Assembly (NCBI RefSeq): GCF_001750145.1 | Contig: NZ_CP015732.1 | Span: forward strand, 1-64,000 | Reading direction: 5' to 3' | From: Arthrobacter sp. U41 | GTDB lineage: Bacteria > Actinomycetota > Actinomycetes > Actinomycetales > Micrococcaceae | DNA length: 64,000 nucleotides | Shown: positions 43,758 through 51,907 of the stretch, one piece after another | Layout: every line of letters begins with the position of its first letter | Numbering within the stretch: the stretch's first letter is position 1 | Translations under genes and position numbers: made by a program | Notes under the pieces: model-generated | Database searches by the model: none | Told to the model about the DNA's origin: nothing | The model's input: the letters and a program-made list of their open reading frames with translations, nothing else

Positions 43758-44500
43758 GACGTACCTCCTTGAACAACAGTCCCCGCTGGTACAGGGTCTG
43801 TGAGATCAACCGCAGCCTGCTGGCTCCGGTTTGGCTGGGAAGAGGCCCCCTGGGACAGGAACAGCCTCTGGATAAGGGCAAGGACAAGGTCCACGGCGAT
43901 GGCGAGTCCGGCGATGAGCAGGGACCCGCCCAGCATCTGGGGGAAGTCGGACAGCACAAGCCCGTCGAACAGGTACCGTCCGAGGCCGCCGAGGTTGATG
44001 TACGCCACCACCGAGACAGTGGCGATGGCCTGGAGCACACCGGTCCGGAACCCGCCGAACATCACCGGCAGGGCGTTGGGGAACTCGGCGCGGAAGAGGA
44101 CCTGCAGCTCGGTCATGCCCATGGCCCGTGCGGCGTCGACGACGTTCCGGTCCACGCTGGCGATGCCGGCGTAGGTGCCGGCGAGCAGCGGCGGGACTGT
44201 CAGGATCACGAGGGCCCAGACCGGCGGCATCAGCCCGATGCCCGCGAGCAGCACGAAAAGTGTGAGCAGGCCCAGGGTCGGCAGGGCCCGGAGGGCGCCG
44301 GCGACGGCCACGGCGGCGACCCGCCCGCGGCCGGTATGCCCTACGTACAGGCCAACGGGGACGGCGATGGCGGTGGCGATTAGCATGACCAGGCCCGTAT
44401 ACAGCAGGTGCTCGGCCAGCCGTTCCGGGATTCCGGCGCTGCCGGACCAGTGCTCCGGATTGCCGAGCCAGTCAAAGGTGTCCGTGACGGTGTTGCTCAT
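43754..44500 (-). CDS. Osmoprotectant ABC transporter permease
   Basis: A 248-residue ProW/OpuBB-type permease with about six membrane helices. EAA loop region is DAARAMGMTELQVLFRAEFP. The C-terminus (RSQQAAVDLTDPVPAGTVV) is a soluble tail. It overlaps its neighbours by 4 nt at both ends, showing tight coupling. Confidence 0.9.
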   Translation of the reverse strand: MSNTVTDTFDWLGNPEHWSGSAGIPERLAEHLLYTGLVMLIATAIAVPVGLYVGHTGRGRVAAVAVAGALRALPTLGLLTLFVLLAGIGLMPPVWALVILTVPPLLAGTYAGIASVDRNVVDAARAMGMTELQVLFRAEFPNALPVMFGGFRTGVLQAIATVSVVAYINLGGLGRYLFDGLVLSDFPQMLGGSLLIAGLAIAVDLVLALIQRLFLSQGASSQPNRSQQAAVDLTDPVPAGTVVQGGTS

Positions 44501-45231
44501 GAGGTGCCGCCCGCAGTCCGTGAGTCGGACACCCGCAGGGCTGCGGCAGCCGGGCCCGCCGTGGCCTGGCCGGCGCCGGAAACGGTGCCGGTGGTGGCCG
44601 CAGCGCGGGTCCAGGGGGTCAGCAGCCGTTCGAGCAGGACCAGGATGGCGTCCATCAGCAGGGCCAGGATGAGGATGGCGATGATGCCCACCACCACTTC
44701 GGTGACGAAGTCGCGCTGCAGGCCCGAGGTGAAGAGCATCCCGAGGTTGCCGATGCCGAGCAGGGCCGCGACGCTGACCAGGGAGATGTTGCTGACGGAG
44801 ACCACGCGCAGGCCGGCGAACAGCACCGGCAGGGACAGCGGCAGATCGATCTGCAGGAAGCGGGCAAGCGGCTTGAACCCCATGGCAACGGCGGCCTGCC
44901 GGAGGTCCTCGTCCACCGAGTCAAAGGCGTCCAGGGTGGCGCGCACCAGGAGGGCGACGGCGTAGATGGTCAACGCCACCACAACGTTGAGGGGATCCAG
45001 GATCCGGGTTCCCAGGATGGTTGGCAGGATGATGAAGAGCGCCAGTGAAGGGATCGTATACAGCAGCGAGGAAGCCGTCAGGACCACGGAACGGAGCACG
45101 CGGTTCTGCCGGGCAACTTGGGCCAGCGGGACGGCAATCAGCACCCCAAACACCATTGGCAGGATGGAGAGCACAAGGTGCTGGCCGGCGAGGCTGAACA
45201 CCTGCGCGCTGTTGGCCAGGAACCAGTCCAT
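44497..45231 (-). CDS. Osmoprotectant ABC transporter permease
   Basis: A 244-residue second ProW-type permease, DWFLANSAQVFSLAGQHLVL at the start and EAA-like QAAVAMGFKPLARFLQIDLP. With the other permease it forms a heterodimeric channel, as in OpuB/OpuC systems. Its ATG overlaps the ATPase stop by one base. Confidence 0.9.
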   Translation of the reverse strand: MDWFLANSAQVFSLAGQHLVLSILPMVFGVLIAVPLAQVARQNRVLRSVVLTASSLLYTIPSLALFIILPTILGTRILDPLNVVVALTIYAVALLVRATLDAFDSVDEDLRQAAVAMGFKPLARFLQIDLPLSLPVLFAGLRVVSVSNISLVSVAALLGIGNLGMLFTSGLQRDFVTEVVVGIIAILILALLMDAILVLLERLLTPWTRAAATTGTVSGAGQATAGPAAAALRVSDSRTAGGTS

Positions 45232-46325
45232 CAGAGCGCGCCCTGCCGGACCCGGCGGTCCGATTCGATCACGGCGAGAACTTCTTCGGCGGTGATGACA
45301 CCGGCCACCCGGCCGTCTGCGTCGACGGCGACGCCCAGCCCGGAGGGCGAGGAGAGCGCCGCGTCGAGGGCGCGCCGGAGGGTGTCGCCCTTGCGGAAGA
45401 GGGATCCGCCGGGAACCGTCGCGGTGCCCTTGCCCGGGCCCGACCAGCCGAGCGGTCGCAGGTCATCGTCGACCACCAGTTGCCAGTCGGCCGACGCGTT
45501 GCCGTCATGCTCGAGTTCGGCGGTGGTGATCGTCCTGGCCCGGTGCACGGTCACCCCGTCGGACGGGCTGAAGCCCAGGTGCCGGAAGCCGCGGTCCCGG
45601 CCCACGAAGGACGCCACGAAGTCGCTGGCCGGGGCGCGCAGGATTTCCTCCGGGGTGGCGTACTGCGCGAGTTTTCCGCCGAGGCCGAACACCGCCACCT
45701 TGTCCCCGAGCACGGTGGCCTCGTCAATGTCGTGGGTGACGAAGACAATGGTCTTGGCCAGGTCGCGCTGGAGCCGCAGGAGTTCCTGCTGGAGTTCTTC
45801 GCGGACCACGGGGTCCACGGCGCTGAAGGGCTCATCCATGAGCAAAACGGGAGGGTCGGCGGCGAGCGCCCGTGCCACTCCCACGCGCTGCTGCTGGCCG
45901 CCGGAGAGCTGTGAGGGGTACCGTTTGCCCAGCGCAGATGCCAGCCCGACGACGTCGAGCAGCTCCTGCGCACGCTTCCGAGCCTCGGCCTTGGGCACGC
46001 CGTTGAGCCGGGGCACGGTGGCAATGTTGTCCAGCACGGAGCGGTGCGGCATCAGCCCGGAGGACTGCATGACGTAGCCCATGGAACGGCGCAGCTTGGC
46101 GGCCGGCACCGAGGTGACATCCTCACCGCCCACGGTGATGGTTCCGGAGGTCGGCTCGACCATGCGGTTGATCATCCGCAACGAGGTTGTCTTGCCGCAG
46201 CCCGAGGGCCCGACGAAAACCGTGATGGCACCCTTGTCGATGGACATGGTCAGGTCATCCACGGCAGGTTGACCGCTCTGGTACTGCTTGGTGACGCTCT
46301 GGAACTCGATCATGGCTTCAGCCAT
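45231..46325 (-). CDS. Osmoprotectant ABC transporter ATP-binding protein with CBS domain
   Basis: A 364-residue ProV/OpuCA-type ATPase. Walker A is GPSGCGKTT at 39-47, then [31 protein letters not shown] and VLLMDEPFSAVDP. Past residue 260 there is a C-terminal regulatory part. One CBS motif is clear (GLGVAVDADGRVAGVITAEE); in OpuA this region senses ionic strength. ATG 46325 is used, but ATG 46313 (MIEFQSV) is equally possible, as neither has a good ribosome site. First gene of the operon. Confidence 0.92.
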   Translation of the reverse strand: MAEAMIEFQSVTKQYQSGQPAVDDLTMSIDKGAITVFVGPSGCGKTTSLRMINRMVEPTSGTITVGGEDVTSVPAAKLRRSMGYVMQSSGLMPHRSVLDNIATVPRLNGVPKAEARKRAQELLDVVGLASALGKRYPSQLSGGQQQRVGVARALAADPPVLLMDEPFSAVDPVVREELQQELLRLQRDLAKTIVFVTHDIDEATVLGDKVAVFGLGGKLAQYATPEEILRAPASDFVASFVGRDRGFRHLGFSPSDGVTVHRARTITTAELEHDGNASADWQLVVDDDLRPLGWSGPGKGTATVPGGSLFRKGDTLRRALDAALSSPSGLGVAVDADGRVAGVITAEEVLAVIESDRRVRQGAL

Positions 46326-46503
46326 TTCCGGGCTTACCTAACTGTTGGCGGCAACATCGGACGTTCCAGCCAACTGATCATAGACACGCTGATTTTTGGC
46401 TGTAAAGCAGGTAGAACCCAGCCTAGCCAGCGCGGCTGACAAAGTCAGGGATATCGTCAAGGGCGCAGTGGCTGACGTTGCTATTCGTAGGACAGGCGAT
46501 TTT

Positions 46504-46547
46504 GGATGGGTGCTGCGCCGGAAAGTTTTCCGCCGCAGCACCCATCC
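46504..46547. repeat. Large imperfect hairpin
   Basis: A 14-bp perfect outer stem (GGATGGGTGCTGCG), one C/C mismatch and a 6-bp inner stem CGGAAA around a GT loop. It lacks a U-tract on the minus strand, so a simple rsgA terminator is doubtful. Confidence 0.7.
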
Positions 46548-46570
46548 ACCGCCATGGGGGCGCTACACCT

Positions 46571-46635
46571 GCAACGCGGGGTCACATCGCGCCCATTCCA
46601 TCGGGCGGCATGGGCCGCAAGTGACCCCGCGTTGC
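46571..46635. repeat. Long inverted repeat, possible dispersed intergenic element
   Basis: The outer arm GCAACGCGGGGTCAC is matched perfectly by its complement 35 nt later. Inside, GCGCCCAT and ATGGGCCGC pair with one bulge, giving a cruciform-like unit of 65 bp. It begins 21 nt after the rsgA stop codon. Confidence 0.75.
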
Positions 46636-46656
46636 TTCTGGGCACTCGACTCCCGG

Positions 46657-47871
46657 TCAGCGGGTGCCGCCCGGGTGCCGGCCCCGGCCTTTGCCGCCGC
46701 CCTTTGCACCGCGCCTTTCAGCCTTCTCGTGGCTGTCCCGTTCTGCCGAGCGCTGGCTCTTACCGGCGGCCGATATCGTCTGGTGCCACTCCCGTGAGTA
46801 GGCGCGGCGGGCGGCAGCATCGTGCCGCCGTGCCAGGGCTGCGAGTTCACGCTGGAGTTTGAGGTAGCTCGCCCAGTGCCGGTTATCGAGGGAGCCGTCC
46901 GCGAGGGCGGCCTGCACGGCACAGCCGGGTTCCCGGCCGTGGGCGCAGTCGGAGAACCGGCACCGCCGGAAGAGCTCCTCGAGATCGCCGAACATCTCCG
47001 CCATCCCGCCGTCGGCGTCGAACAGCCCGAAGCCGCGGACCCCCGGGGTGTCCATCAGAACGGCACCGCCGGGCAAAGGGACGAGTTCGCGGGACGCGGT
47101 GGTGTGTTTGCCCCTGCCGTCACGGGCGCGGACCGCCCCGGTTTCCTGGACCGGGGCGCCAACGAGGGCGTTGATGAGAGTGGACTTCCCGGCCCCGGAG
47201 GGACCCAGCAGCACGAGGGTGCCGCCGGGAGGGAGGTGGCCCAGCAGTTCGTCGAGGCCGTCGCCGTGTTCCGCGGAGGTGGTGACCACCGCGACGCCGG
47301 CCGCCTGGAGGATCACCTTGCCCACGACATCGTCGGCAAGGTCGGCAAGGTCCGCCTTGGTGATGATGACGAGCGGGGTGGCGCCCGAGTCCCAGGCCGC
47401 GACGAGGGTGCGTTCGAGCCGGTTGTGGGTGAGCGGCCGGTCCACGGGGACCACAACGCCGACGATGTCCATGTTGGCGGCGAGGACCTGCGCCTCCGAC
47501 GAGGCGTCAAAGGCGCGTTTGCGGCTCAGTTCCGAGTGCCGCGGCAGAACTCCCGTGATGGCAGGCTCCCCCGCGGTGTTCGATCCCAGCCAGACCCAGT
47601 CCCCGCTCGCGGGCGTCTCCCCGGTACCGGGGTAGGGCAAATGGAGGGTCTGATCGTGTGCGGCGACAAGGACCAGGTTGCGGTCCACGCGGATGACCCG
47701 GCCAGCGCCCGTGCCGCCCGCCACGGGGTGGGCCGCGAAACGTTCGGCCACGGCGGCGGTGAAGCCGTAGCCAGCCGGACCGGCGGGAGGGTTGGTGATG
47801 GTGTGCGGGGCGCCGGACGCGCCCGGACGTGCAGCAGGACGTGGAGCAGAACGTGCAGAAGAAGCAGTCAA
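46657..47871 (-). CDS. rsgA: Ribosome small subunit-dependent GTPase A
   Basis: A 404-residue circularly permuted GTPase in 30S maturation. G4 TKADL precedes the P-loop GPSGAGKSTLINALVG, the G3 site is MDTPGVRGFG, and the zinc-binding CRFSDCAHGREPGC follows. An N-terminal OB domain comes first. The C-terminal 35 residues are strongly basic and Gly-rich (RRGAKGGGKGRGRHPG), likely an rRNA contact. The start is TTG 47871, with AAAGGG 8 nt upstream. The N-terminus is longer than usual and the start could lie a little downstream. Confidence 0.93.
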   Translation of the reverse strand: MTASSARSAPRPAARPGASGAPHTITNPPAGPAGYGFTAAVAERFAAHPVAGGTGAGRVIRVDRNLVLVAAHDQTLHLPYPGTGETPASGDWVWLGSNTAGEPAITGVLPRHSELSRKRAFDASSEAQVLAANMDIVGVVVPVDRPLTHNRLERTLVAAWDSGATPLVIITKADLADLADDVVGKVILQAAGVAVVTTSAEHGDGLDELLGHLPPGGTLVLLGPSGAGKSTLINALVGAPVQETGAVRARDGRGKHTTASRELVPLPGGAVLMDTPGVRGFGLFDADGGMAEMFGDLEELFRRCRFSDCAHGREPGCAVQAALADGSLDNRHWASYLKLQRELAALARRHDAAARRAYSREWHQTISAAGKSQRSAERDSHEKAERRGAKGGGKGRGRHPGGTR

Positions 47872-47937
47872 CGGAAAACCCTTTGATGGGGCCCGGGCAC
47901 GTGCCGCGCTACAGGGTGGAACCTGGCAGCTGTGAGG

Positions 47938-48018
47938 CTAGCGGATGCGGGTGGCCGGGGCAGGAATAATGACTTGGCTGATGGTGGCGCGCTGTGCGCG
48001 CAGGCGTTCTGCAGTCAT
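47938..48018 (-). CDS. Possible 26-residue small protein or leader peptide upstream of rsgA
   Basis: An ORF too short for usual gene finding, MTAERLRAQRATISQVIIPA then PATRIR. Its ATG has an unusually good ribosome site, GGGGAGGT 8 nt upstream, better than that of most genes here. It ends 66 nt before the rsgA start. It may be a leader peptide, a small protein or a spurious ORF; no homologue is recognised. Confidence 0.4.
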   Translation of the reverse strand: MTAERLRAQRATISQVIIPAPATRIR

Positions 48019-48166
48019 CGTCCCCACCTCCCCGTTCCCCTTGGCTGTCCCGGTGTCGGTACCCGTTATCGCCGGGTGCCGGTTCGGCCGGCATGTCCCG
48101 GCGGCTTCTTTAGAATAAGCCGGGCCCACCGGCCCTGGCTAGGGAACCCGCCAGGGCAGTTTCATC

Positions 48167-48619
48167 TCAGGAGAGCTTGCCATCCAGCGGACGCTCGCGG
48201 TGGAGCCGCAGCGCCGCGTCGACCAGCGAGACCTTGTTCAGCCCTGCGACGTCTTCCAGCGGGATCCAGGCCGCGTGCGTGGTGCTGCCGTCCACCTCGT
48301 GCCGCAGCTCCCCGCCGGTGACGGTCGCTTCGTAGATGAGCCGGAGGGACTGGAAATCGCGTTCTCCGCCGTCGATCCGGATCTCCGCGGGCCAGTGCCC
48401 GACGTCGATCCCCAGCATGCCGCCGACCGCCGCGTCGTACCCCGTTTCCTCATAAATCTCCCGGCGGCAGCCGTCCACGGGGTGCTCGCCCAGGTCCAGG
48501 CCTCCGCCGGGCAGGGTCCAGCCTTCCTTGCCGCCCTGCTTCCAGTACGCCAGCAGGATGGCGCCGTCGCGGATGATGACCGCGTAGGCAGCCGGGCGGG
48601 TGTCGAAGTTCAGGCTCAT
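48167..48619 (-). CDS. Nudix hydrolase
   Basis: A 150-residue Nudix-fold pyrophosphohydrolase. The complete Nudix box spans residues 39-61, with G39, E45, R53, E54, E57, E58 and G60 present (REIYEETGYDA). RLIYEATVTGGELRH and HAAWIPLEDV follow. The substrate, a nucleoside diphosphate derivative, is not determined. TACGCT ends 6 nt before ATG 48619, which fits a leaderless message. Confidence 0.9.
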   Translation of the reverse strand: MSLNFDTRPAAYAVIIRDGAILLAYWKQGGKEGWTLPGGGLDLGEHPVDGCRREIYEETGYDAAVGGMLGIDVGHWPAEIRIDGGERDFQSLRLIYEATVTGGELRHEVDGSTTHAAWIPLEDVAGLNKVSLVDAALRLHRERPLDGKLS

Positions 48620-48625
48620 CCCACC

Positions 48626-48631
48626 AGCGTA
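48626..48631 (-). promoter_or_regulatory. -10 element of the Nudix gene
   Basis: TACGCT on the minus strand, 6 nt (GGTGGG) before the ATG. Confidence 0.45.
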
Positions 48632-48649
48632 GTAGCCCGCCGGGCCGGC

Positions 48650-49588
48650 TCAGCCCTGCTCGGCCACGAGCTGGAGCACACCAAACACGGGCTCCCGGTC
48701 CAGGACCCGGACGTCGGTGATCCCTCCGGCGGCGAGGGCGGAGCGGAAGGATTCCTGCAGGCGGGGGACGTTCATGCCCAGGCCGCCGCCCAGGATCACC
48801 GGGCCGTCGATGCCGAGCTGCCGGACCGCCTGCAGCGCCAGGGCTGCCAGATCCCGTCCGGCCTGGTCCACCAGTTCCCGGCTGGCTGCGTGGCCGGCGG
48901 CGGCCGCATCGACCACAAGCCGGGCGCGCCCGGCCCAGTACCGACGTCCGGTGTCCGCTGAATGGAAGAGCGCGATCAGCTTGTTCGGGTCATCCACACC
49001 GCAGGAGGCCAGCAGCGCGAGAGTCAGCTCGTCCGGTTCCAGCCCCTGGTTCATCCGGCGCAGGCTGTGGCGGACCGCTTCGCGGCCCAGCCAGTATCCG
49101 CTGCCTTCGTCCCCCAGCAGGTAACCCCAGCCGCCGGCGCGGGCCTCCTGCCCGCTGCTGTTTCTGCCCCAGGCGGCCGAGCCTGTTCCGCCGATGACGG
49201 CAACGCCGGTGCTCGCTCCGCCAGCCGCCAGCAGGAGCCTCGAATCGTGGACCACGGTGATCCGGGCACCCGGCACATGGGGGGCGATGAGCGCGGCGAG
49301 CGCCGCGGCATCGGCGTCGGTATCGATGCCGCCGGCTCCCGCGTAGACCCGGGCGACCGTCCCGCCTCCGACCAGGGCAAAGAGCTCGGCGAGATGGCGG
49401 GCCGCTTCCTCGCGGCTGACGTTCTGCACGTTGGAGCTGCCCACCGATTCGTCCGCCACCGCCCGGCCGCCCTCGAACCGGACGCCACGGGTCTTGGTCC
49501 CGCCGATGTCGAGGCCGATCACGGCCCCGGCTGCGGAAGAGGAAGAAGGGGCAGGGTCCGCCGCTGGCGGGATGTCAGAATGGGTCAC
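48650..49588 (-). CDS. BadF/BadG/BcrA/BcrD-type ATPase, probable N-acetylglucosamine kinase
   Basis: A 312-residue ASKHA-fold kinase. Phosphate 1 motif is VIGLDIGGTKTRGVRFEGG, then AGAGGIDTD, TGSAAWG and GWGYLLGDEGSGYWLGREAV, a signature shared with GlcNAc kinases. An adenosine motif follows (PVILGGGLGMNVPRLQ). Phosphorylation of an amino sugar is the best family guess. Start GTG 49588; TAGGCT ends exactly 6 nt upstream. It is divergent from the nitronate monooxygenase with a 36-bp spacer. Confidence 0.8.
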   Translation of the reverse strand: MTHSDIPPAADPAPSSSSAAGAVIGLDIGGTKTRGVRFEGGRAVADESVGSSNVQNVSREEAARHLAELFALVGGGTVARVYAGAGGIDTDADAAALAALIAPHVPGARITVVHDSRLLLAAGGASTGVAVIGGTGSAAWGRNSSGQEARAGGWGYLLGDEGSGYWLGREAVRHSLRRMNQGLEPDELTLALLASCGVDDPNKLIALFHSADTGRRYWAGRARLVVDAAAAGHAASRELVDQAGRDLAALALQAVRQLGIDGPVILGGGLGMNVPRLQESFRSALAAGGITDVRVLDREPVFGVLQLVAEQG

Positions 49589-49594
49589 CAGACC

Positions 49595-49600
49595 AGCCTA
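49595..49600 (-). promoter_or_regulatory. -10 element of the sugar-kinase gene
   Basis: TAGGCT on the minus strand, 6 nt (GGTCTG) before the GTG start. Confidence 0.45.
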
Positions 49601-49624
49601 CTGAATCGTCTCCAGGAGTGACCC

Positions 49625-50683
49625 ATGCCGCACGCCCTCTTCGGCACCCGCATCATTGCCGCCCCCATGGCCGGCGGGACATCCACGCCCGCCTTCGTAA
49701 AAGCCGTGCATGATGCCGGGGGCCTGGGCTTCCTCGCCGCGGGATACAAAAGCGTTGAGGCCATGCGGGCGGAGATCGGCAGCGCCCGGGCCGCCGGGGC
49801 ACGGTTCGGCATGAACCTCTTCGTCCCCGATCCGGCCCAGCTGCCACCGTCCGGGGACGTGCGGGCGCAGCTCGAGGAGTACCGCGGCCGGCTGCGGGCC
49901 GATGCCTTGCGGTACGGGGTGGAGATCCCGCCGCTGCGGCTCGACGACGACGACCACTGGCCGGGCAAGATCGAGGCACTCCTGGCTGATCCGGTGGAAC
50001 TGGTCAGCTTCGCGTTCGGGCTGCCCGGCGCCGAGGTGGTGCGCGGCCTTCAGCGGGCCGGTTCCACCGTGCTGGCCACCGTCACCACGGTGGGCGAGGC
50101 GCTTGAGGCCGCCGGGCAGGGCGTGGATGCGCTGGTGGTGCAGCATTCGAGCGCCGGCGGCCACAGCGCGGCCTTCCAGCCTCGGCCCGCGGTTCCCGGT
50201 GCCGCCCCGGACGCCGGGGACGGTGAGAGCCGGCCAGGCACGACGGCGGAGCTGCTCGCCCAGGTGCGGTCCGCCGTCGGGCTCCCGCTGGTTGCCGCCG
50301 GCGGGGTGATGGACCGGGCGGGGTTGGACGGGGTGCTGGCCGCGGGGGCACAGGCAGCCCAGCTGGGCACCGCGTTCCTCCGCACGGACGAAAGCGGCGC
50401 CCGGCAGCTGCACAAGGACGCCCTCGCCAGCCCGCGCTTCACGCAGACCCTGCTGACGCGGGCCTTCACCGGACGGCCGGCCCGGGCGCTGGTCAATGAG
50501 TTTGTCCGCGACCACCCCGACGCCCCGGAGTCCTACCCTGCCGTGCATCACCTCACTGCCCCGCTGCGCGCGGCTGCGGCCGCCGCCGGGGATCCGGAGC
50601 GGCTGAACCTCTGGGCCGGGACCGGCTGGCAGCAGGCCCGGACCGGCTCCGTGGCGGAGGTCATCGCGGGGCTGCTGGGCTGA
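49625..50683 (+). CDS. Nitronate monooxygenase (FMN-dependent, 2-nitropropane dioxygenase-like)
   Basis: A 352-residue TIM-barrel flavoprotein that oxidises alkyl nitronates. IIAAPMAGGTSTPAFVKAV is the N-terminal signature. VQHSSAGGHSAAFQP holds the catalytic histidine region, and LVAAGGVMDRAGLDGVLAAGAQAAQLGTAF supplies phosphate binding in pieces. AGGAG lies 7 nt before the ATG. Substrate identity is by family only. Confidence 0.88.
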   Translation: MPHALFGTRIIAAPMAGGTSTPAFVKAVHDAGGLGFLAAGYKSVEAMRAEIGSARAAGARFGMNLFVPDPAQLPPSGDVRAQLEEYRGRLRADALRYGVEIPPLRLDDDDHWPGKIEALLADPVELVSFAFGLPGAEVVRGLQRAGSTVLATVTTVGEALEAAGQGVDALVVQHSSAGGHSAAFQPRPAVPGAAPDAGDGESRPGTTAELLAQVRSAVGLPLVAAGGVMDRAGLDGVLAAGAQAAQLGTAFLRTDESGARQLHKDALASPRFTQTLLTRAFTGRPARALVNEFVRDHPDAPESYPAVHHLTAPLRAAAAAAGDPERLNLWAGTGWQQARTGSVAEVIAGLLG

Positions 50684-50834
50684 CGGCCTGACGGCCTGCC
50701 CGCTGCCCGCCCCCGCACCGCCCGCCCCCGTCCCCTAACCGGCCGTGCGCCCGAAATCGCCGGTGCGCTGCGGTGTCGCCGTAACGTTCCCCGCGATGTC
50801 GACGTGCTCCGGCGAACGGGCGCGATGGGCCGCG

Positions 50835-51818
50835 TCAGCTGCCGGAGCGGCCACGGACGAAGCCGGCCAGCAGTGCCGGGCCTTCGCTGAGCACCAGCTC
50901 CCGGAACAGCCGCACCGGGTCCGGCTCGGCGTCCGGTCCCCCGCGTCGTTCCCGCCAGGCCAGGCCGATCTCCCGGAAGGCAAGGCCTGAATCCAGGGCC
51001 AGCTCCACCCAGCCGAGGTCGCCGGACTGCGCCGGGGTGTGGCGGCCGGGGGCCATCCCGCCTGGCGGAAGGATGCTCACCCCGAGTCCTGCCGAGACGA
51101 GCCCCCTGGCCGTATGGGAGTCCTGGCTCTCGAAAGCGATGCGCGGACGGAAACCCGCTTCCCGGAACAGCGCGTCCGTCAGCGAGCGCATGCCGTAGCC
51201 CGGGCCCATGGCGACGAACGGGTCCTGCCGGATCTCCGACAGGCGCGCGCGGCGGCGCCCGGCGAGGGGGTGCCGGTGGTGGACAACCAGCCGCAGGGGT
51301 TCCCGGTACAGGGCTGCCGAGGAGATCAGCCGGCTCGGCGCCGCGACCGGGGCGGTCAGGGCCAGGTCCGCGTCGCCGGCGGCCAGTTCCGCCAGGCAGC
51401 CGTCCCGCGCGCCCTGGCTGAGGTCGAAGGCCGGCTGGGGATGCCGGCTGCGGAAGGCGCTGATCAGCAGCGGCAGCATCGCCTCGCCGAACGTGTGCTG
51501 GAAGGACACCGCGATCCTGCCGCGCACCACCTCCGACTCGTGCCGGACCAGGTCCAGTCCGGTCTGGAACTCGCCCAGCGCAGCCTCGATGTGGGGCAGG
51601 AGCGCCTTGGCGGCGGGAGTCAGCCGAACGCCGCGGCCGTCGCGGATCAGCAGCTCCGTCCCGATGATGCTGCTGGCCCGGGCGATTCCCCGGCTGACCG
51701 TCGACTGGGGCAGTCCCAGCACTTCGGCGGTCGCCGTGATGTGCTGCGTGCGCCCGAGTTCGGCCAGCAGGGGCAGCAGCGGAAGCAGTTGGACCAGCTG
51801 CTTGTGCTCCACGTCCAT
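50835..51818 (-). CDS. LysR family transcriptional regulator
   Basis: A 327-residue regulator. N-terminal wHTH residues ~8-65 (ITATAEVLGLPQSTVSRGIA, then ELLIRDGRGVRLTPAA), then a LysR substrate domain with RGRIAVSFQHTFGEAMLPLL and YGMRSLTDALFREAGF. GAGGGG lies 5 nt before ATG 51818. It is divergent from an MFS transporter with a TGATTC-N5-GAATCA site between, so it probably controls that transporter. Confidence 0.92.
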   Translation of the reverse strand: MDVEHKQLVQLLPLLPLLAELGRTQHITATAEVLGLPQSTVSRGIARASSIIGTELLIRDGRGVRLTPAAKALLPHIEAALGEFQTGLDLVRHESEVVRGRIAVSFQHTFGEAMLPLLISAFRSRHPQPAFDLSQGARDGCLAELAAGDADLALTAPVAAPSRLISSAALYREPLRLVVHHRHPLAGRRRARLSEIRQDPFVAMGPGYGMRSLTDALFREAGFRPRIAFESQDSHTARGLVSAGLGVSILPPGGMAPGRHTPAQSGDLGWVELALDSGLAFREIGLAWRERRGGPDAEPDPVRLFRELVLSEGPALLAGFVRGRSGS

Positions 51819-51850
51819 GGCCGCCCCTCAGATCGTTCCGTATCTGCTAT

Positions 51851-51867
51851 TGATTCTATGTGAATCA
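51851..51867. promoter_or_regulatory. LysR-type operator in the divergent spacer
   Basis: TGATTC-TATGT-GAATCA is a T-N11-A type inverted repeat in the 89-bp spacer between LysR and MFS genes. It lies just upstream of the MFS -35 region. Confidence 0.6.
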
Positions 51868-51871
51868 TGCA

Positions 51872-51901
51872 TTGGAAGCATGCCTTGGCGGAGCCTATTC
51901 T
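51872..51901 (+). promoter_or_regulatory. Promoter of the MFS transporter gene
   Basis: TTGGAA (51872-51877), 18-nt spacer, TATTCT (51896-51901), then 6 nt to the ATG. The GGGGAG touching the ATG is too close for a normal ribosome site, so a leaderless start is likely. Confidence 0.5.
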
Positions 51902-51907
51902 GGGGAG

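Larger units (their letters stand above)
46326..46656. other. Intergenic region between the osmoprotectant operon and rsgA
   Basis: This 331-bp region has no credible gene. It carries the osmoprotectant-operon promoter somewhere in 46326-46480, a small CTGAC-AAA-GTCAG inverted repeat at 46436-46448, and two large hairpins at 46504-46547 and 46571-46635. Confidence 0.6.

Noticed and set aside
50684..50834. C-rich gap between the nitronate monooxygenase and LysR genes
   Set aside because: Contains only a short GACGGCCT duplication and C-rich runs; no convincing terminator or ORF.
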